Positions 16,522 to 25,139 of a stretch of DNA of 64,000 nucleotides are shown piece by piece. The position numbers and the translations under genes were made by a program. The notes below the pieces were generated by a model. That model had not been told where the DNA came from. It saw only the letters and a program-made list of their open reading frames with translations, and ran no database searches. This DNA comes from Acidobacteriota bacterium. Lineage in GTDB: Bacteria > Acidobacteriota > Thermoanaerobaculia > UBA5066. Numbering within the stretch: the stretch's first letter is position 1; each line of letters begins with the position of its first letter. The stretch covers positions 124,001 to 188,000 of the forward strand of contig JADJVE010000004.1 of the NCBI GenBank assembly GCA_016716715.1. Direction: 5' to 3'.

Positions 16522-17703
16522 CTATCCCGTCGACTGGTTCGAGAAGTCGAACGGCGAGTCCGAGTCCCGCGGCCCGACTCCGTCCGGCGCCTGCAGCGAG
16601 CCCTCCATGAGCTCGTTCGCGATGTCCGACGTGGACTGGATGCCCTGGATCTTGAGCTTGAACTCGTTGGGGTTCGTCGAGCGGCGGATCGCCTCTTCAA
16701 GCGTGATGAGGCCCGTCTTGTAGAGCTGGAAGAGCGACTGGTCGAACGTCTGCATGCCGTACTGCGACGTGCCCTGCTTGATCGCGTCGGTGATGTACTT
16801 CGTCTTTTCCTTGTTCTCGATGCAGTCGCGGATGTAGTTCGTCGCGATCATGACCTCGACGGCCGGCACGCGGCCGAGGCCGTCGGCGCGCGGGAGGAGG
16901 CGCATCGAGCACACGGCCTTGATGACGGCCGCAAGCTGGAGGCGGATCTGCTTCTGCTGGTGCGGCGGGAAGACCGAGATGATGCGGTTGACGGTCTCCG
17001 TCGCGTCCATCGTGTGGAGAGTCGACATGACGAGGTGGCCGGTCTCGGCGGCGACGAGCGCCGTCTCGACGGTCTCGAAGTCGCGCATCTCGCCCACGAG
17101 GATGACGTCGGGGTCCTGCCGGAGGGCCGCGCGGATCGCGGACGCGAACGAGCGCGTGTCGACCTCCAGCTCGCGCTGGTTGATGATCGACTTCTTGTCC
17201 CGGTGGAGGAACTCGACCGGGTCCTCGATCGTCATGATGTGCTCGGCGCGCGTCGAGTTGATGTAGTCGATCATCGCGGCGAGCGACGTCGACTTGCCCG
17301 AGCCCGTCGTCCCGGTCACGAGGATGAGGCCGCGCGTCTCCTCGCAGATCTTCTCGAGGACGGGCGGCAGGAGCAGGTCGCGGATCGTCAGGATGCGCGC
17401 GGGAATGACGCGGCAGACGAGGCCGACCGTGCCGCGCTGCTGGAAGATGTTGCAGCGGAACCGCCCGAGGCCCGGCACCGAGTACGCAATGTCGATCTCG
17501 AAGTTGTTCTTGAACTTTTCCTTCTGGCGGGCGGACATGATCGAAAACGCCATCGCGATCGTGTCTTCCTGCATGAGCCGCTTGAGGTCGACCAGCGGGA
17601 TCAGCTCGCCGTCCACGCGGATGATCGGGTGGGCCCCCACCTTCAGGTGGAGGTCGGACGCTTTCCGCTCCACCGAGATCTTGAGGAGGTCGTTGATGTG
17701 CAT
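16522..17703 (-). CDS. pilT: Type IV pilus retraction ATPase
   Basis: 393 residues. It is a hexameric secretion-type ATPase that powers pilus retraction and, in many species, DNA uptake. Walker A GTTGSGKST is at 131-139, with the Asp box, Walker B DVILVGEMRD (about 203-212) and His box STLHT following. GRFRCNIFQQRG and the PilT-type ending with EEAIRRSTNPNEF support PilT or PilU rather than PilB. PilT and PilU are not reliably separable here. ATG 17703 is preceded by a GGGAGGG ribosome site. It leads the pilT-recX-alaS transcript. Confidence 0.92.
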   Translation of the reverse strand: MHINDLLKISVERKASDLHLKVGAHPIIRVDGELIPLVDLKRLMQEDTIAMAFSIMSARQKEKFKNNFEIDIAYSVPGLGRFRCNIFQQRGTVGLVCRVIPARILTIRDLLLPPVLEKICEETRGLILVTGTTGSGKSTSLAAMIDYINSTRAEHIMTIEDPVEFLHRDKKSIINQRELEVDTRSFASAIRAALRQDPDVILVGEMRDFETVETALVAAETGHLVMSTLHTMDATETVNRIISVFPPHQQKQIRLQLAAVIKAVCSMRLLPRADGLGRVPAVEVMIATNYIRDCIENKEKTKYITDAIKQGTSQYGMQTFDQSLFQLYKTGLITLEEAIRRSTNPNEFKLKIQGIQSTSDIANELMEGSLQAPDGVGPRDSDSPFDFSNQSTG

Positions 17704-17720
17704 CGATGCCCTCCCGACGT

Positions 17721-17735
17721 GCCCGGAATTCGGGC
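17721..17735. promoter_or_regulatory. Inverted repeat in pilT/molybdoenzyme divergent spacer
   Basis: GCCCG-GAATT-CGGGC (17721-17735) in the 122-base spacer between pilT and the molybdoenzyme operon. It could be an operator or part of the pilT leader. Confidence 0.3.
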
Positions 17736-17797
17736 AAGGATAGGCTTTTCAGGCACTTGCCGTCAACGGAAGCGAGCCGTTCTCAGGCCGCAGGCTG

Positions 17798-17803
17798 TAT
17801 AGT
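17798..17803 (+). promoter_or_regulatory. TATAGT -10 box of molybdoenzyme operon
   Basis: TATAGT with TG just before it, 22 bases ahead of ATG 17826; a GAGGAGGGG ribosome site lies between. No good -35 hexamer is seen. Confidence 0.4.
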
Positions 17804-17825
17804 TCCCGCCGCTCGAGGAGGGGTC

Positions 17826-18446
17826 ATGGCCGACGAAAAGGACCATCCGAACGGAGGCGGCTTCACGCGCCGCGGGCTCATCAAGGGCCTCGCGACGACC
17901 GCCGTCGCATCCGCGACCGCGGGCGCCGCGGCGCTCGCCGAGGAACGGGCGAAAACGGACACGGCCGGAGCCGGGCTGCCCGTCAGCATCACGCTGAACG
18001 GCGCCGTGAAGAAGGGCGTCTTTGCGCCGCGCACGACACTGGCCGAGGCGCTGCGCGACGCCTGGGGCATGACGGGCACGAAGGTGGGATGCGAACGCGG
18101 CGCCTGCGGCGCCTGCACGGTCCTCCTCGACGACCTCGCCGTGAATTCCTGCCTCACGCTCGTCCACGACGCGGACGGCCGCAAGGTGACGACGATCGAG
18201 GGCCTCGGCTCGCCGGAAGCGATGTCTCCGATCCAGAAGGCCTTCGTGGACGCCGACGCCCTGCAGTGCGGCTTCTGCACGCCGGGGATGGTCGTCTCGT
18301 GCGCGGGCCTCCTCGCGAAAGATCCCCATCCGACAACTCACGCCGTCAAAGAGGCCGTCGCCGGCAACCTCTGCCGCTGCGGGACCTACACGGGCGTCTT
18401 CGACGCGTGCGCGGCCGCCGCGAAGGCGGGGGTGAACCATGGCTGA
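17826..18446 (+). CDS. Xanthine-dehydrogenase-family 2Fe-2S subunit with Tat signal
   Basis: 206 residues. Near the N terminus, TRRGLIKGLATTAVASATAG forms a twin-arginine signal, so the folded complex is probably exported. A plant-type 2Fe-2S domain (CERGACGACTVLL) is followed by the second helical cluster domain (QCGFCTPGMVVS, NLCRCGTYTGV), as in the YagT, CoxS and CutS small subunits. It passes electrons from the molybdenum subunit. ATG 17826 follows a good Shine-Dalgarno sequence. It overlaps the next gene by 8 bases. Confidence 0.9.
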   Translation: MADEKDHPNGGGFTRRGLIKGLATTAVASATAGAAALAEERAKTDTAGAGLPVSITLNGAVKKGVFAPRTTLAEALRDAWGMTGTKVGCERGACGACTVLLDDLAVNSCLTLVHDADGRKVTTIEGLGSPEAMSPIQKAFVDADALQCGFCTPGMVVSCAGLLAKDPHPTTHAVKEAVAGNLCRCGTYTGVFDACAAAAKAGVNHG

Positions 18447-20793
18447 AGAGAAGAAAGACAAGGGCAAAGAGAAGATTTCTGAGAAGGTGCCAGAGGCGAC
18501 GGCCAACGCTGTGACCGTCGAAATTGGCCTCGCCCCCCCATACCCTTCTAAGAAAATCTCCATCTCCCTTCCCCCCGGGGATCCGCGCCCGTATCGAATG
18601 GGCGAGCGCCTGGTCACCGGCCGCCGCCGCGCGCGCCTCGACGGACCCGAAAAAGTCACCGGCCGCGCCGTGTTCACGCACGATGCGCACAAGGCCGGGA
18701 TGCTCCATGCATCCATAGTCCGGTCTCCCCACGCCCACGCGACGATCGTGTCCATCGACACGTCGGCCGCCGAGAAGATCCCCGGCGTCGTCATCGAGAA
18801 CCCCGGGAAGAAGGTCGTCCGCTACCATGGCGAAGCGGTCCTCGCACTCGCGGCGCCGACGCGCGCCGCCGCCGAGGACGCGCTCCGCGCCGTCAGGGTC
18901 GCGTACGACGTCCTCCCCCACACGGTCAGCCTCGCGGCCGCGCGGAAAGACGGCGCTCCGCTCGTCTTCCAGAAGCAGGTCGAGGAGAAGCGCAGCGCGG
19001 GCGACGAGCCCGGCGCCGCGGCCGTCCTGCCCCAGACCGGCAACGTGCGCGGGCCGAAGAAGTCCGGCACGGGCGACGTCGAAAAGGCCTTCGCCGAGGC
19101 CGACGGCACGCTGGAGATCGTCACGACGACGTCCGTTCAGACGCACGTCCCGCTCGAGACGCACTCCCTGTTCGCGGAATGGACCGGCGACACGCTCGAG
19201 GTCCAGGCCTCGACGCAGGGCACGTTCAGCGTCCGGGACGAACTGGCGGAAGTCTTCAAGCTCTCGAAGGACAAAGTCGTCGTGCGCGCCGAGTTCACGG
19301 GCGGCGGGTTTGGCGCGAAGTTCGGCGCGGGCGACTACGGCATCTTCGCCGCGAAGCTCGCGAAGAAGGCCGGCAAGCCGGTCCTCATGGCGCTCGACCG
19401 AAAGGGAGAGCACCTTTCCGCCGGCAACCGGCCCGACTCGTGGAACCGCGTGAAGCTCGGATACAAGAAGGACGGCACCGTGACGGCCGCCGACTACGAG
19501 TCGTTCGGCACGGCCGGCGTCGCGACGGGCACCGGCACCGGCGGGTTCGTGAAGTCCGCGTACGGCTTCCCCGCCGTGAAGGTCGCCGAGTCGGACGTGT
19601 TCACGCATCTCGGCCCCGGCTGCGCGATGCGCGCTCCGGGCCACCCGCAGGGGTGCTTCGCCGTCGAGACGGCGCTCGAGGAGCTCGCGAGCCGCCTCGG
19701 AATGGACCCGCTCGCGCTCCGGCTGAAGAACGATCCCTCCGAGGTGCGCCGCGCCGAATGGGAGATCGGTGCGAAGGAGTTCGGCTGGTCGCGCCGCCCC
19801 GAGATCACGAAGGCGAACGAGGCCGCCGCCGCGGCCGGGAGCCCGCTCCGGCGCGGCCTCGGCTGCGCCGCGTCCCTCTGGTACACGTTCGTCGCGCCCG
19901 GTTCGCAGGTGCTCGTGCGCATCCACCGGGACGGCACGGTCGAGGTCGAGAACGGAGTCCAGGACATCGGCGGCGGCGTCAGGACGCCGATCGCGATGGT
20001 CGTCGCCGAGGAGATGGGCCTTCCCGTCGCGTCCCTCCGCGTGAAGATCGGCGACTCGCGCTACCCGTTCGGCCCCGCGTCGGGCGGCTCCGTGACGATC
20101 GGCTCCCTGATCCCGGCCGTGCGCGCCGCAGCCGTCCACGCGCGCGAAAAGCTCGTGGGCGTCGCCGCGAAGGTCCTCGGCGAGCCCGAGTCCGAGGTCC
20201 GGATCGCCGGCGGCGTCTTCTCCGCGAAGGGGAAGACGGTCGACTTCAAGAAGGTCTGCTCGCGCCTGCCCGGCGAGACTCTCGTCGCGACGGGCGACCG
20301 TGCGAAGGACTACGACGGGGCCGATACCCGGCTCTTCGGCGCTCAGTTCGCCGAAGTCGTCGTGGACGTCGAAACCGGCGTCGTGGCCGTGAAGAAAGTC
20401 GTCGCGGTGCACGACTGCGGACAGCCGGTGTGGAAGACCGGCGTCGAAAGCCAGATCCGCGGCGGCATCCTGCAGGGCATCAGCTACGCGCTCTTCGAGG
20501 AGCGCGTCGTGGACGAACGCTCCGGCCGGGTCATGAATCCGGACGTCGAGTTCTACAAGATCCTCGGGAGCAAGGACACGCCGGAGATCGTCCCGCTCCT
20601 CGTCGATTTCTACCCCGGCAAGAACAACGCACACGCGCGCGGCATCGGCGAACCGGCCACCGTGCCGACGGCGGCCGCGGTCGCGAACGCGATCGCGCAC
20701 GCGACGGGCATCCGGCCGACGGCGCTCCCGATCACGCCGGCGAGGATCCTGGCCTTGCTCGGGAAGGTGCCGGCGCGAGAGGTGAGGTCGTGA
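18439..20793 (+). CDS. Xanthine-dehydrogenase-family molybdenum-binding subunit
   Basis: 784 residues. Mo-molybdopterin-cytosine-dinucleotide hydroxylase large subunit. Visible markers are GRAVFTHD (first domain), GGGFGAKF, GCAMRAPGHPQ, and the C-terminal ARGIGEPATVPTAAAVANAI carrying the conserved catalytic GEP. The ~45-residue Lys-rich N-terminal extension contains two copies of the AT-rich dispersed word (18471-18489 and 18543-18562). It lies between the FeS and FAD subunit genes. The substrate (purine, aldehyde or aromatic N-heterocycle) cannot be decided from sequence. Confidence 0.9.
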   Translation: MAEEKKDKGKEKISEKVPEATANAVTVEIGLAPPYPSKKISISLPPGDPRPYRMGERLVTGRRRARLDGPEKVTGRAVFTHDAHKAGMLHASIVRSPHAHATIVSIDTSAAEKIPGVVIENPGKKVVRYHGEAVLALAAPTRAAAEDALRAVRVAYDVLPHTVSLAAARKDGAPLVFQKQVEEKRSAGDEPGAAAVLPQTGNVRGPKKSGTGDVEKAFAEADGTLEIVTTTSVQTHVPLETHSLFAEWTGDTLEVQASTQGTFSVRDELAEVFKLSKDKVVVRAEFTGGGFGAKFGAGDYGIFAAKLAKKAGKPVLMALDRKGEHLSAGNRPDSWNRVKLGYKKDGTVTAADYESFGTAGVATGTGTGGFVKSAYGFPAVKVAESDVFTHLGPGCAMRAPGHPQGCFAVETALEELASRLGMDPLALRLKNDPSEVRRAEWEIGAKEFGWSRRPEITKANEAAAAAGSPLRRGLGCAASLWYTFVAPGSQVLVRIHRDGTVEVENGVQDIGGGVRTPIAMVVAEEMGLPVASLRVKIGDSRYPFGPASGGSVTIGSLIPAVRAAAVHAREKLVGVAAKVLGEPESEVRIAGGVFSAKGKTVDFKKVCSRLPGETLVATGDRAKDYDGADTRLFGAQFAEVVVDVETGVVAVKKVVAVHDCGQPVWKTGVESQIRGGILQGISYALFEERVVDERSGRVMNPDVEFYKILGSKDTPEIVPLLVDFYPGKNNAHARGIGEPATVPTAAAVANAIAHATGIRPTALPITPARILALLGKVPAREVRS
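18471..18489 (-). repeat. Dispersed AT-rich word in molybdenum subunit
   Basis: The + strand reads GAAGATTTCTGAGAAGGTG, translated as KISEKV in the N-terminal extension. Confidence 0.5.
18543..18562 (+). repeat. Dispersed AT-rich word in molybdenum subunit
   Basis: CCCTTCTAAGAAAATCTCC, core 18546-18554, translated PSKKIS. It lies about 60 bases from an inverted partner copy. Confidence 0.65.
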
Positions 20794-20860
20794 AGAACTT
20801 CGAGAGGCTGCAGCCAAAGAGCTGGGAGGAAGCAGCGCAGCTGCTGGCAACGGCGAAAGA

Positions 20861-20880
20861 GAAGAAGATTTCTTCTGAAG
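20861..20880 (-). repeat. Dispersed AT-rich word in FAD subunit gene
   Basis: GAAGAAGATTTCTTCTGAAG on the + strand, translated KKISSEA. Confidence 0.5.
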
Positions 20881-20976
20881 CAAAGGGAGCCGGGACCGAG
20901 CTCCTCGATCGACTGAAGGAGCACAACCTCGCCCCGGACCAGGTGGTGGACCTGAGGCGGCTGACCGCCCACTCTT

Positions 20977-20996
20977 CCATTCAAAGGAATTCTTCC
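20977..20996 (+). repeat. Dispersed AT-rich word in FAD subunit gene
   Basis: CCATTCAAAGGAATTCTTCC, translated SIQRNSSG; about 100 bases from an inverted copy. Confidence 0.5.
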
Positions 20997-21792
20997 GGCG
21001 CCATTTCCATCGGCGCGTTGGTGACCCTCAGCGCCGTGGCCGAGGGCGTGCGCGCCGACTTCCGGCTCTCGCCGACGCGTGCCTCGGCGCCGCGACGCCG
21101 CAGATCCGAAACGCGGCGACGCTCGCGGGCAGCCTCTGCCAGCGCCCGCGCTGCTGGTACTTCCGCTCGGCCGAGTTCCAGTGCCTCAAGAAGGGCGGCG
21201 TCGAGTGCCTCGCCAAGTCCGGCGAGAACGAGTTCCATGCCGTCTTTGGAAACAACACGTGCGCGATCGTTCATCCGTCGGCGGCCGGCGTCGCGCTCGT
21301 CGCCCTGAACGCACGCATCGAGACGCTCGCGGCGGGCGGCGGCCGGACGATCTCCGCCGCGGATTTCTTCGTCCGGCCCGAGGTCGACATCTTCACGGAG
21401 AACGCGCTGAAGAGCGGCGAGCTGATCGTCGAGATCCACGTCGAGAAGCCGCAGGGGCTGCGCTCGGCCTACCGCAAGATCAAGCAGAAACAGGCGTTCG
21501 ACTGGCCCCTCGCGGACGCGGCCGTCGCCTGGCGCGAGGAAGGCGGCGTCGCGAAGGACGTGCGCATCGTGATCGGCTCCGCCGCTCCCGTGCCCTGGCG
21601 GGCGAAGGCGGCCGAAGCGCTCGTCGAGGGAAAGAGGATCGACGCGGCGCTCGCGGCGAAGGCCGGTGCGGCGGCTCTCGAAGGTGCGACGCCCCTCGGC
21701 AAGAACGCGTACAAGCTGCCGATCGTCGCCGCGGCCGTCCGGCGGACGCTCCTGGCATCGGCCGGGCTCGCGGACGGGACGGAGGCATTCGG

Positions 21793-22041
21793 ATGAGCGC
21801 GCAGGACGGTTACGCCGGATCGGACGCCGTCGCCCTCGACCCGGCGCTGCGCTGCCGCCACCTCCGCACGAAGACGATGTTCGTCGCGACGGGCGACTGG
21901 GACGAGCACGCGCGCGAGCACCCGTCCACGTCCGCGGCGTACTGGTGCCTTCAGGTCATGGGGCCCGTCGGGCCGGACGGACAACCCGCCTGCCTCGACG
22001 ACTGCCGGACCGGCCGCGGCTGCTTCGAGGGCGAAGACTGA
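21793..22041 (+). CDS. Small Cys-rich protein of the molybdoenzyme operon
   Basis: 82 residues, unrecognised. The N-terminal half has CRHLRTKTMFV; the C-terminal third has YWCLQVMGPVGPDG followed by CLDDCRTGRGC. That makes five cysteines plus His residues in a short acidic protein, suggesting a metal site. ATG 21793 overlaps the FAD-subunit stop (ATGA) and codon use matches its neighbours, so it is a real operon member. A role in cofactor insertion or as a small electron carrier is inference from position only. Confidence 0.7.
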   Translation: MSAQDGYAGSDAVALDPALRCRHLRTKTMFVATGDWDEHAREHPSTSAAYWCLQVMGPVGPDGQPACLDDCRTGRGCFEGED

Positions 22042-22051
22042 GCGAACGGCC

Positions 22052-22738
22052 GTGAGCGTTTCCGCCGTCCTCCTCGCCGCGGGCGCCTCCACACGCTTCG
22101 GCTCGCCGAAGATGCTCGCCCCCGTGCCGCCGAGAGGGCGGCCGATGCTCGCGCACGTGATCGACACGTGGCGCGGAGCGGGCTTCGCGGAGATTGTCGT
22201 CGTGCTCGGTTCCGGGGCACGGGAGATTCGGGAGAGGACCGAAGAGGACCTTCTTAGAGTGAGTAAGAGGGGGACAGACGCCGGCGCACGCGACGGACGC
22301 TCCGGCGAGGGCGACGACGCCCCCTACCGTTTCGTCGAAAACGCTTCCTGGGAGAACGGCATGTTTTCGTCGATCCGCGCCGGCCTCGCGGCGGCGAGCC
22401 CGGCCTCGACACACGTCGCCCTTTCCCCCGCCGATCTTCCCTTTCTAAGAGAATCTTCTCTTCGAACCCTTCTCGAAGCGACGAACCTTCCGGAGGCGGA
22501 CTCCCGCACGCTTCTCGTCCCCGTCTGCGGTCTTCGCCGCGGGCACCCGCTCCTGATCCCGGCGTTCCTCGTCGCGCGCGTCCTCGCGTGGCCGGCCGAC
22601 GATCGACTGAACCGTCTCTTCGCGGAGCCCGACGTGAAGGTCCTGCAGCTCGAGGGATTCGACGAGAGCGTCCTCCTCGACGTGGATCGGCCCGCCGATC
22701 TCGCGGCCGTCGCAGGTCCTGCCGGAGCCCGCGCGTGA
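22052..22738 (+). CDS. MocA/MobA-like nucleotidyltransferase
   Basis: 228 residues from GTG 22052. The N-terminal LLAAGASTRFGSPKML is the nucleotide-binding signature of the MobA/MocA NTP-transferase family, and LSPADLPFL and HPLLIP follow. In xanthine-dehydrogenase operons this protein is expected to load CTP onto molybdopterin to make the cytosine dinucleotide cofactor. Residues about 65-95 (DLLRVSKRGTDAGARDG) look inserted relative to relatives and coincide with one AT-rich word; a second copy encodes DLPFLRESSLR. It overlaps xdhC by 4 bases. Confidence 0.8.
   Translation: MSVSAVLLAAGASTRFGSPKMLAPVPPRGRPMLAHVIDTWRGAGFAEIVVVLGSGAREIRERTEEDLLRVSKRGTDAGARDGRSGEGDDAPYRFVENASWENGMFSSIRAGLAAASPASTHVALSPADLPFLRESSLRTLLEATNLPEADSRTLLVPVCGLRRGHPLLIPAFLVARVLAWPADDRLNRLFAEPDVKVLQLEGFDESVLLDVDRPADLAAVAGPAGARA
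22241..22263 (-). repeat. Dispersed AT-rich word in MocA-like gene
   Basis: The - strand reads CTCACTCTAAGAAGGTCCTC followed by TTCGGTCCTCTCC; encodes EEDLLRVS in a variable loop. Confidence 0.5.
22439..22460 (+). repeat. Dispersed AT-rich word in MocA-like gene
   Basis: CCCTTTCTAAGAGAATCTTC then TC; encodes PFLRESSLR after the conserved ADL. Confidence 0.65.
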
Positions 22739-23511
22739 GCACGAAGCTCTTTCTCGACCTTCCCGCGATCCTCGCGGAGCACGGCCGCGCCGCGCTCGCG
22801 ACCGTCGTCTCCGCGACGGGCTCGACGCCCCGCGAGGCCACGGCCCGGATGCTCGTCCTGCCCGGCGGCGACACGCGCGGCACGATCGGCGGCGGGAAGT
22901 TCGAGTCGCTCGTCATCGAGGACGCGAAGAAACTGCTCGACGACCGCGGGCTCCCGTTCACGAAGCGCTACGACTTCCTGCCCGAGGGCCCCGGCACGTT
23001 CGGCGCCGTGTGCGGCGGAACCGCGACGGTCCTGCTCGAGGTGCTCGAGCACGCTCCGCGGCTGCTCGTCGTGGGCGCCGGCCACTGCGGCCGCGCGCTC
23101 GCGCGCATGGCGTCGTTTGCGGGCTGGGCCGTGACCGTCGCCGACGAGAGGCCCGAGCAGCTCGAGCCTGCCGCATTTCCAGAAGGCGCCGACCTCGTGC
23201 AGGTAAAGGAGGACTACTCCGACCTCCCTCTGCCCCGGCCGGACGACTTCGTCGCGCTGGTGTCGCGCGGCCACGTGACGGACGGTCGCGCGTTCCGGCG
23301 GCTGCGCGGCGTCCCCGTCGCCTACCTCGGGATGATGGGGAGCAACGCGAAGAAGAAGGTCCTCTTCGACGAGCTGCGCCGGGAGGGCTGGGCCGAGGAC
23401 GAGCTCGCGAGGGCGCACAGCCCGATCGGCCTCGCCATCGGGGCCGAGTCGCCGGAGGAGATCGCGGTCGCGATCGTCGCCGAGCTCGTCAAGTTCCGGC
23501 GCGGGGCCTGA
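22735..23511 (+). CDS. xdhC: XdhC/CoxF-family molybdenum cofactor maturation protein
   Basis: 258 residues from GTG 22735. XdhC binds and sulphurates molybdenum cofactor before insertion. Seen are VSATGSTPREATARMLV near the N terminus, GTIGGGKFE, then a Rossmann-like half (LLVVGAGHCGRALARMASFAGW) and YLGMMGSNAKK with SPIGLAIGAESPEEIAVAI at the end. All are standard XdhC_CoxI and XdhC C-terminal markers. It closes the six-gene molybdoenzyme operon. Confidence 0.9.
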   Translation: MSTKLFLDLPAILAEHGRAALATVVSATGSTPREATARMLVLPGGDTRGTIGGGKFESLVIEDAKKLLDDRGLPFTKRYDFLPEGPGTFGAVCGGTATVLLEVLEHAPRLLVVGAGHCGRALARMASFAGWAVTVADERPEQLEPAAFPEGADLVQVKEDYSDLPLPRPDDFVALVSRGHVTDGRAFRRLRGVPVAYLGMMGSNAKKKVLFDELRREGWAEDELARAHSPIGLAIGAESPEEIAVAIVAELVKFRRGA

Positions 23512-23515
23512 CGCC

Positions 23516-24076
23516 TCAGCGCGCCGCCGCGCCGGCGGCGGCCTTTCTCGCGTACGTCCCGTCGAACACGACCGTCCACGAAGTGCCTCCGTCCGGGGAG
23601 GACTGCCAGAGCTGACGCACGCTCCCGTCGGAGCGGCGCTCCCAGGAGATCTGGTGGAGCACCTTGTGGTCCGGCTCGCCACGCGCGGGGACGTGCCCCC
23701 GGAGGATCATCTTTCCGCCCACGAGGCTGCCCGCGAGGTCGAGGCGCCCGCCCCGGGAGTCGAGCCAGGTCTGGTGCCATTTCCGGTCGCCGTCGAAGTA
23801 GCCGTTGAAGCTGGTGCCCGAGCCGCCGTCGGCGCCCGTCCAGTTCTCCTGCACGACGCATCCATTCTGGATGACGGTCACCCGGTTCTCACCCGCGAAC
23901 TGTCCCTTCGCGTTCGTCACCGTCCACTCGCCGACCCAGAAGTCGAACTGGCGGTACTCCGGGGACGAACACGCCGACGGCGGGGACAGGAGGCCCGAAA
24001 TCGGGGACGAAGGCGGGGGCACGGGGTCCGCCACGAAGAGCACGGCGACGAACGCGGTTCCGAGCAGACTCGACAT
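23516..24076 (-). CDS. Secreted DUF1579-like protein
   Basis: 186 residues with an N-terminal hydrophobic stretch (about 3-16) suggesting export. FDFWVGEWTVTNAKGQFAGENRVT followed by CVVQENWTG resembles the beta-barrel (lipocalin-like, DUF1579) secreted proteins found widely in Acidobacteria and Bacteroidetes. No function is known. ATG 24076 follows an AAGGGGGACGC ribosome site. Convergent to xdhC with 4 bases between the stops. Confidence 0.65.
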   Translation of the reverse strand: MSSLLGTAFVAVLFVADPVPPPSSPISGLLSPPSACSSPEYRQFDFWVGEWTVTNAKGQFAGENRVTVIQNGCVVQENWTGADGGSGTSFNGYFDGDRKWHQTWLDSRGGRLDLAGSLVGGKMILRGHVPARGEPDHKVLHQISWERRSDGSVRQLWQSSPDGGTSWTVVFDGTYARKAAAGAAAR

Positions 24077-24137
24077 GCGTCCCCCTTCCTGCGTGGTACG
24101 CAGGGGGCGTGCCCCGGGTTCTGTCGTGTGCGCGCGG

Positions 24138-25085
24138 TTACGGGCGGCCGGCCGCGACGCCCGCGTAGACCGGCGTGAGCCAGCCGTAGCGGTCCTCGAC
24201 GCGGCCCTCGACGATGTCGAAGAACGACTTCTGGATCGCCTCCGTCATCGGCCCGCGCGATCCGTTCCCGACCGGGATCCGGTCCACGGAGCGGATCGGC
24301 GTGATCTCGGCCGCGGTGCCCGTGAAGAACATCTCGTCGGCCGCGTAGATCATCTCGCGCGGAATCGTCTTCTCTTCCATCTGGAACCCGAGCTCGCGCG
24401 ACAGCTGGATCACGGAGAGACGCGTGATGCCGGGCAACGTCGACGCCGAGAGCGGCGGCGTGTAAAGGCGGCCCTTCCAGACGAGGAAGAGGTTCTCGCC
24501 CGACCCCTCGGAGATGCGCCCGTTGTGGTCCAGCGCGATCCCCTCGTGATACCCGTTCGTGATCGCCTCCATCTTGATGAGCTGGCTGTTCGCGTAGTTC
24601 GCCGTCGCCTTCGCCATTGCGGGCATCGTGTTCGGCGCGATGCGCATCCACGACGAGCAGCAGACGTCGACGCCCTTCTCGAGCGCTTCGGCGCCCAGGT
24701 ACTTGCCCCACTCGTAGCAGCCGATCGCGACGTCGACAGGGTTCGGGAACGGGTTGACGCCGAGAGAGCCGTAGCCGCGGTAGACGAGCGGCCGGATGTA
24801 GCAAGCCGGGAACCCGTTCGCGCGGACGACCTCGAGGGTGGCCTCGCGCAGCTGCTCGAGCGTGTACGGGATCGTCATCCGGTAGATCTTGGCGGACCAG
24901 AAGAGGCGGTCGAGGTGGTCGTCGAGCCGCAAGATCGCCGGCCCGCGCGTCGTGTTGTAGCAGCGCTCGCCTTCGAAGACGCCGGAGCCGTAGTGGAGCG
25001 CGTGCGTGAAGACATGGATCTTCGCGTCCGCGAAATCCACCAGCTTCCCGTTCATCCAGATCTTCTTGACGTTTTCGAAGCTCAT
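24138..25085 (-). CDS. ilvE: Branched-chain amino acid aminotransferase
   Basis: 315 residues. PLP fold-type IV enzyme that transaminates Ile, Leu and Val. Seen are the opening IWMNGKLVDFADAKIHVFTHALHYGSGVFEGER, YIRPLVYRGYG, the PLP-lysine segment NSQLIKMEAITNGYHEGIALD, SEGSGENLFLV and the C-terminal MFFTGTAAEITPI. This matches the E. coli-type IlvE of about 310 residues. ATG 25085 has GGAGG upstream and a TAGGAT box at 25101-25106, so it has its own promoter downstream of rsmE. Confidence 0.95.
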   Translation of the reverse strand: MSFENVKKIWMNGKLVDFADAKIHVFTHALHYGSGVFEGERCYNTTRGPAILRLDDHLDRLFWSAKIYRMTIPYTLEQLREATLEVVRANGFPACYIRPLVYRGYGSLGVNPFPNPVDVAIGCYEWGKYLGAEALEKGVDVCCSSWMRIAPNTMPAMAKATANYANSQLIKMEAITNGYHEGIALDHNGRISEGSGENLFLVWKGRLYTPPLSASTLPGITRLSVIQLSRELGFQMEEKTIPREMIYAADEMFFTGTAAEITPIRSVDRIPVGNGSRGPMTEAIQKSFFDIVEGRVEDRYGWLTPVYAGVAAGRP

Positions 25086-25139
25086 TCCGGCCTCCGGGCC
25101 GCGATCCTAACCGAAAGCGTCGAAGATTCGGCCGCTCGA

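Larger units (their letters stand above)
20790..21796 (+). pseudogene. Molybdoenzyme FAD-binding subunit, split by one-base frameshift
   Basis: Starting at GTG 20790 (overlapping the previous stop), the frame reads well to about 21062 (KNFERLQPKSWEEAAQLL through ISIGALVTLSAVAEGV) and then turns to Arg-rich nonsense. From there the -1 frame resumes the family text: DACLGAATPQIRNAATLAGS, RCWYFRSAEFQCLKKGG, NNTCAIVHPSAAGVALVAL and so on to the stop at 21796. One missing C near 21062-21063 (TTCCGG read instead of TTCCCGG) explains it. A repaired product would be about 335 residues. It would be the CoxM/CutM-type flavin subunit that passes electrons on from the FeS subunit. It is either a sequencing error or a recent lesion, since the rest is intact. 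Confidence 0.85.
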
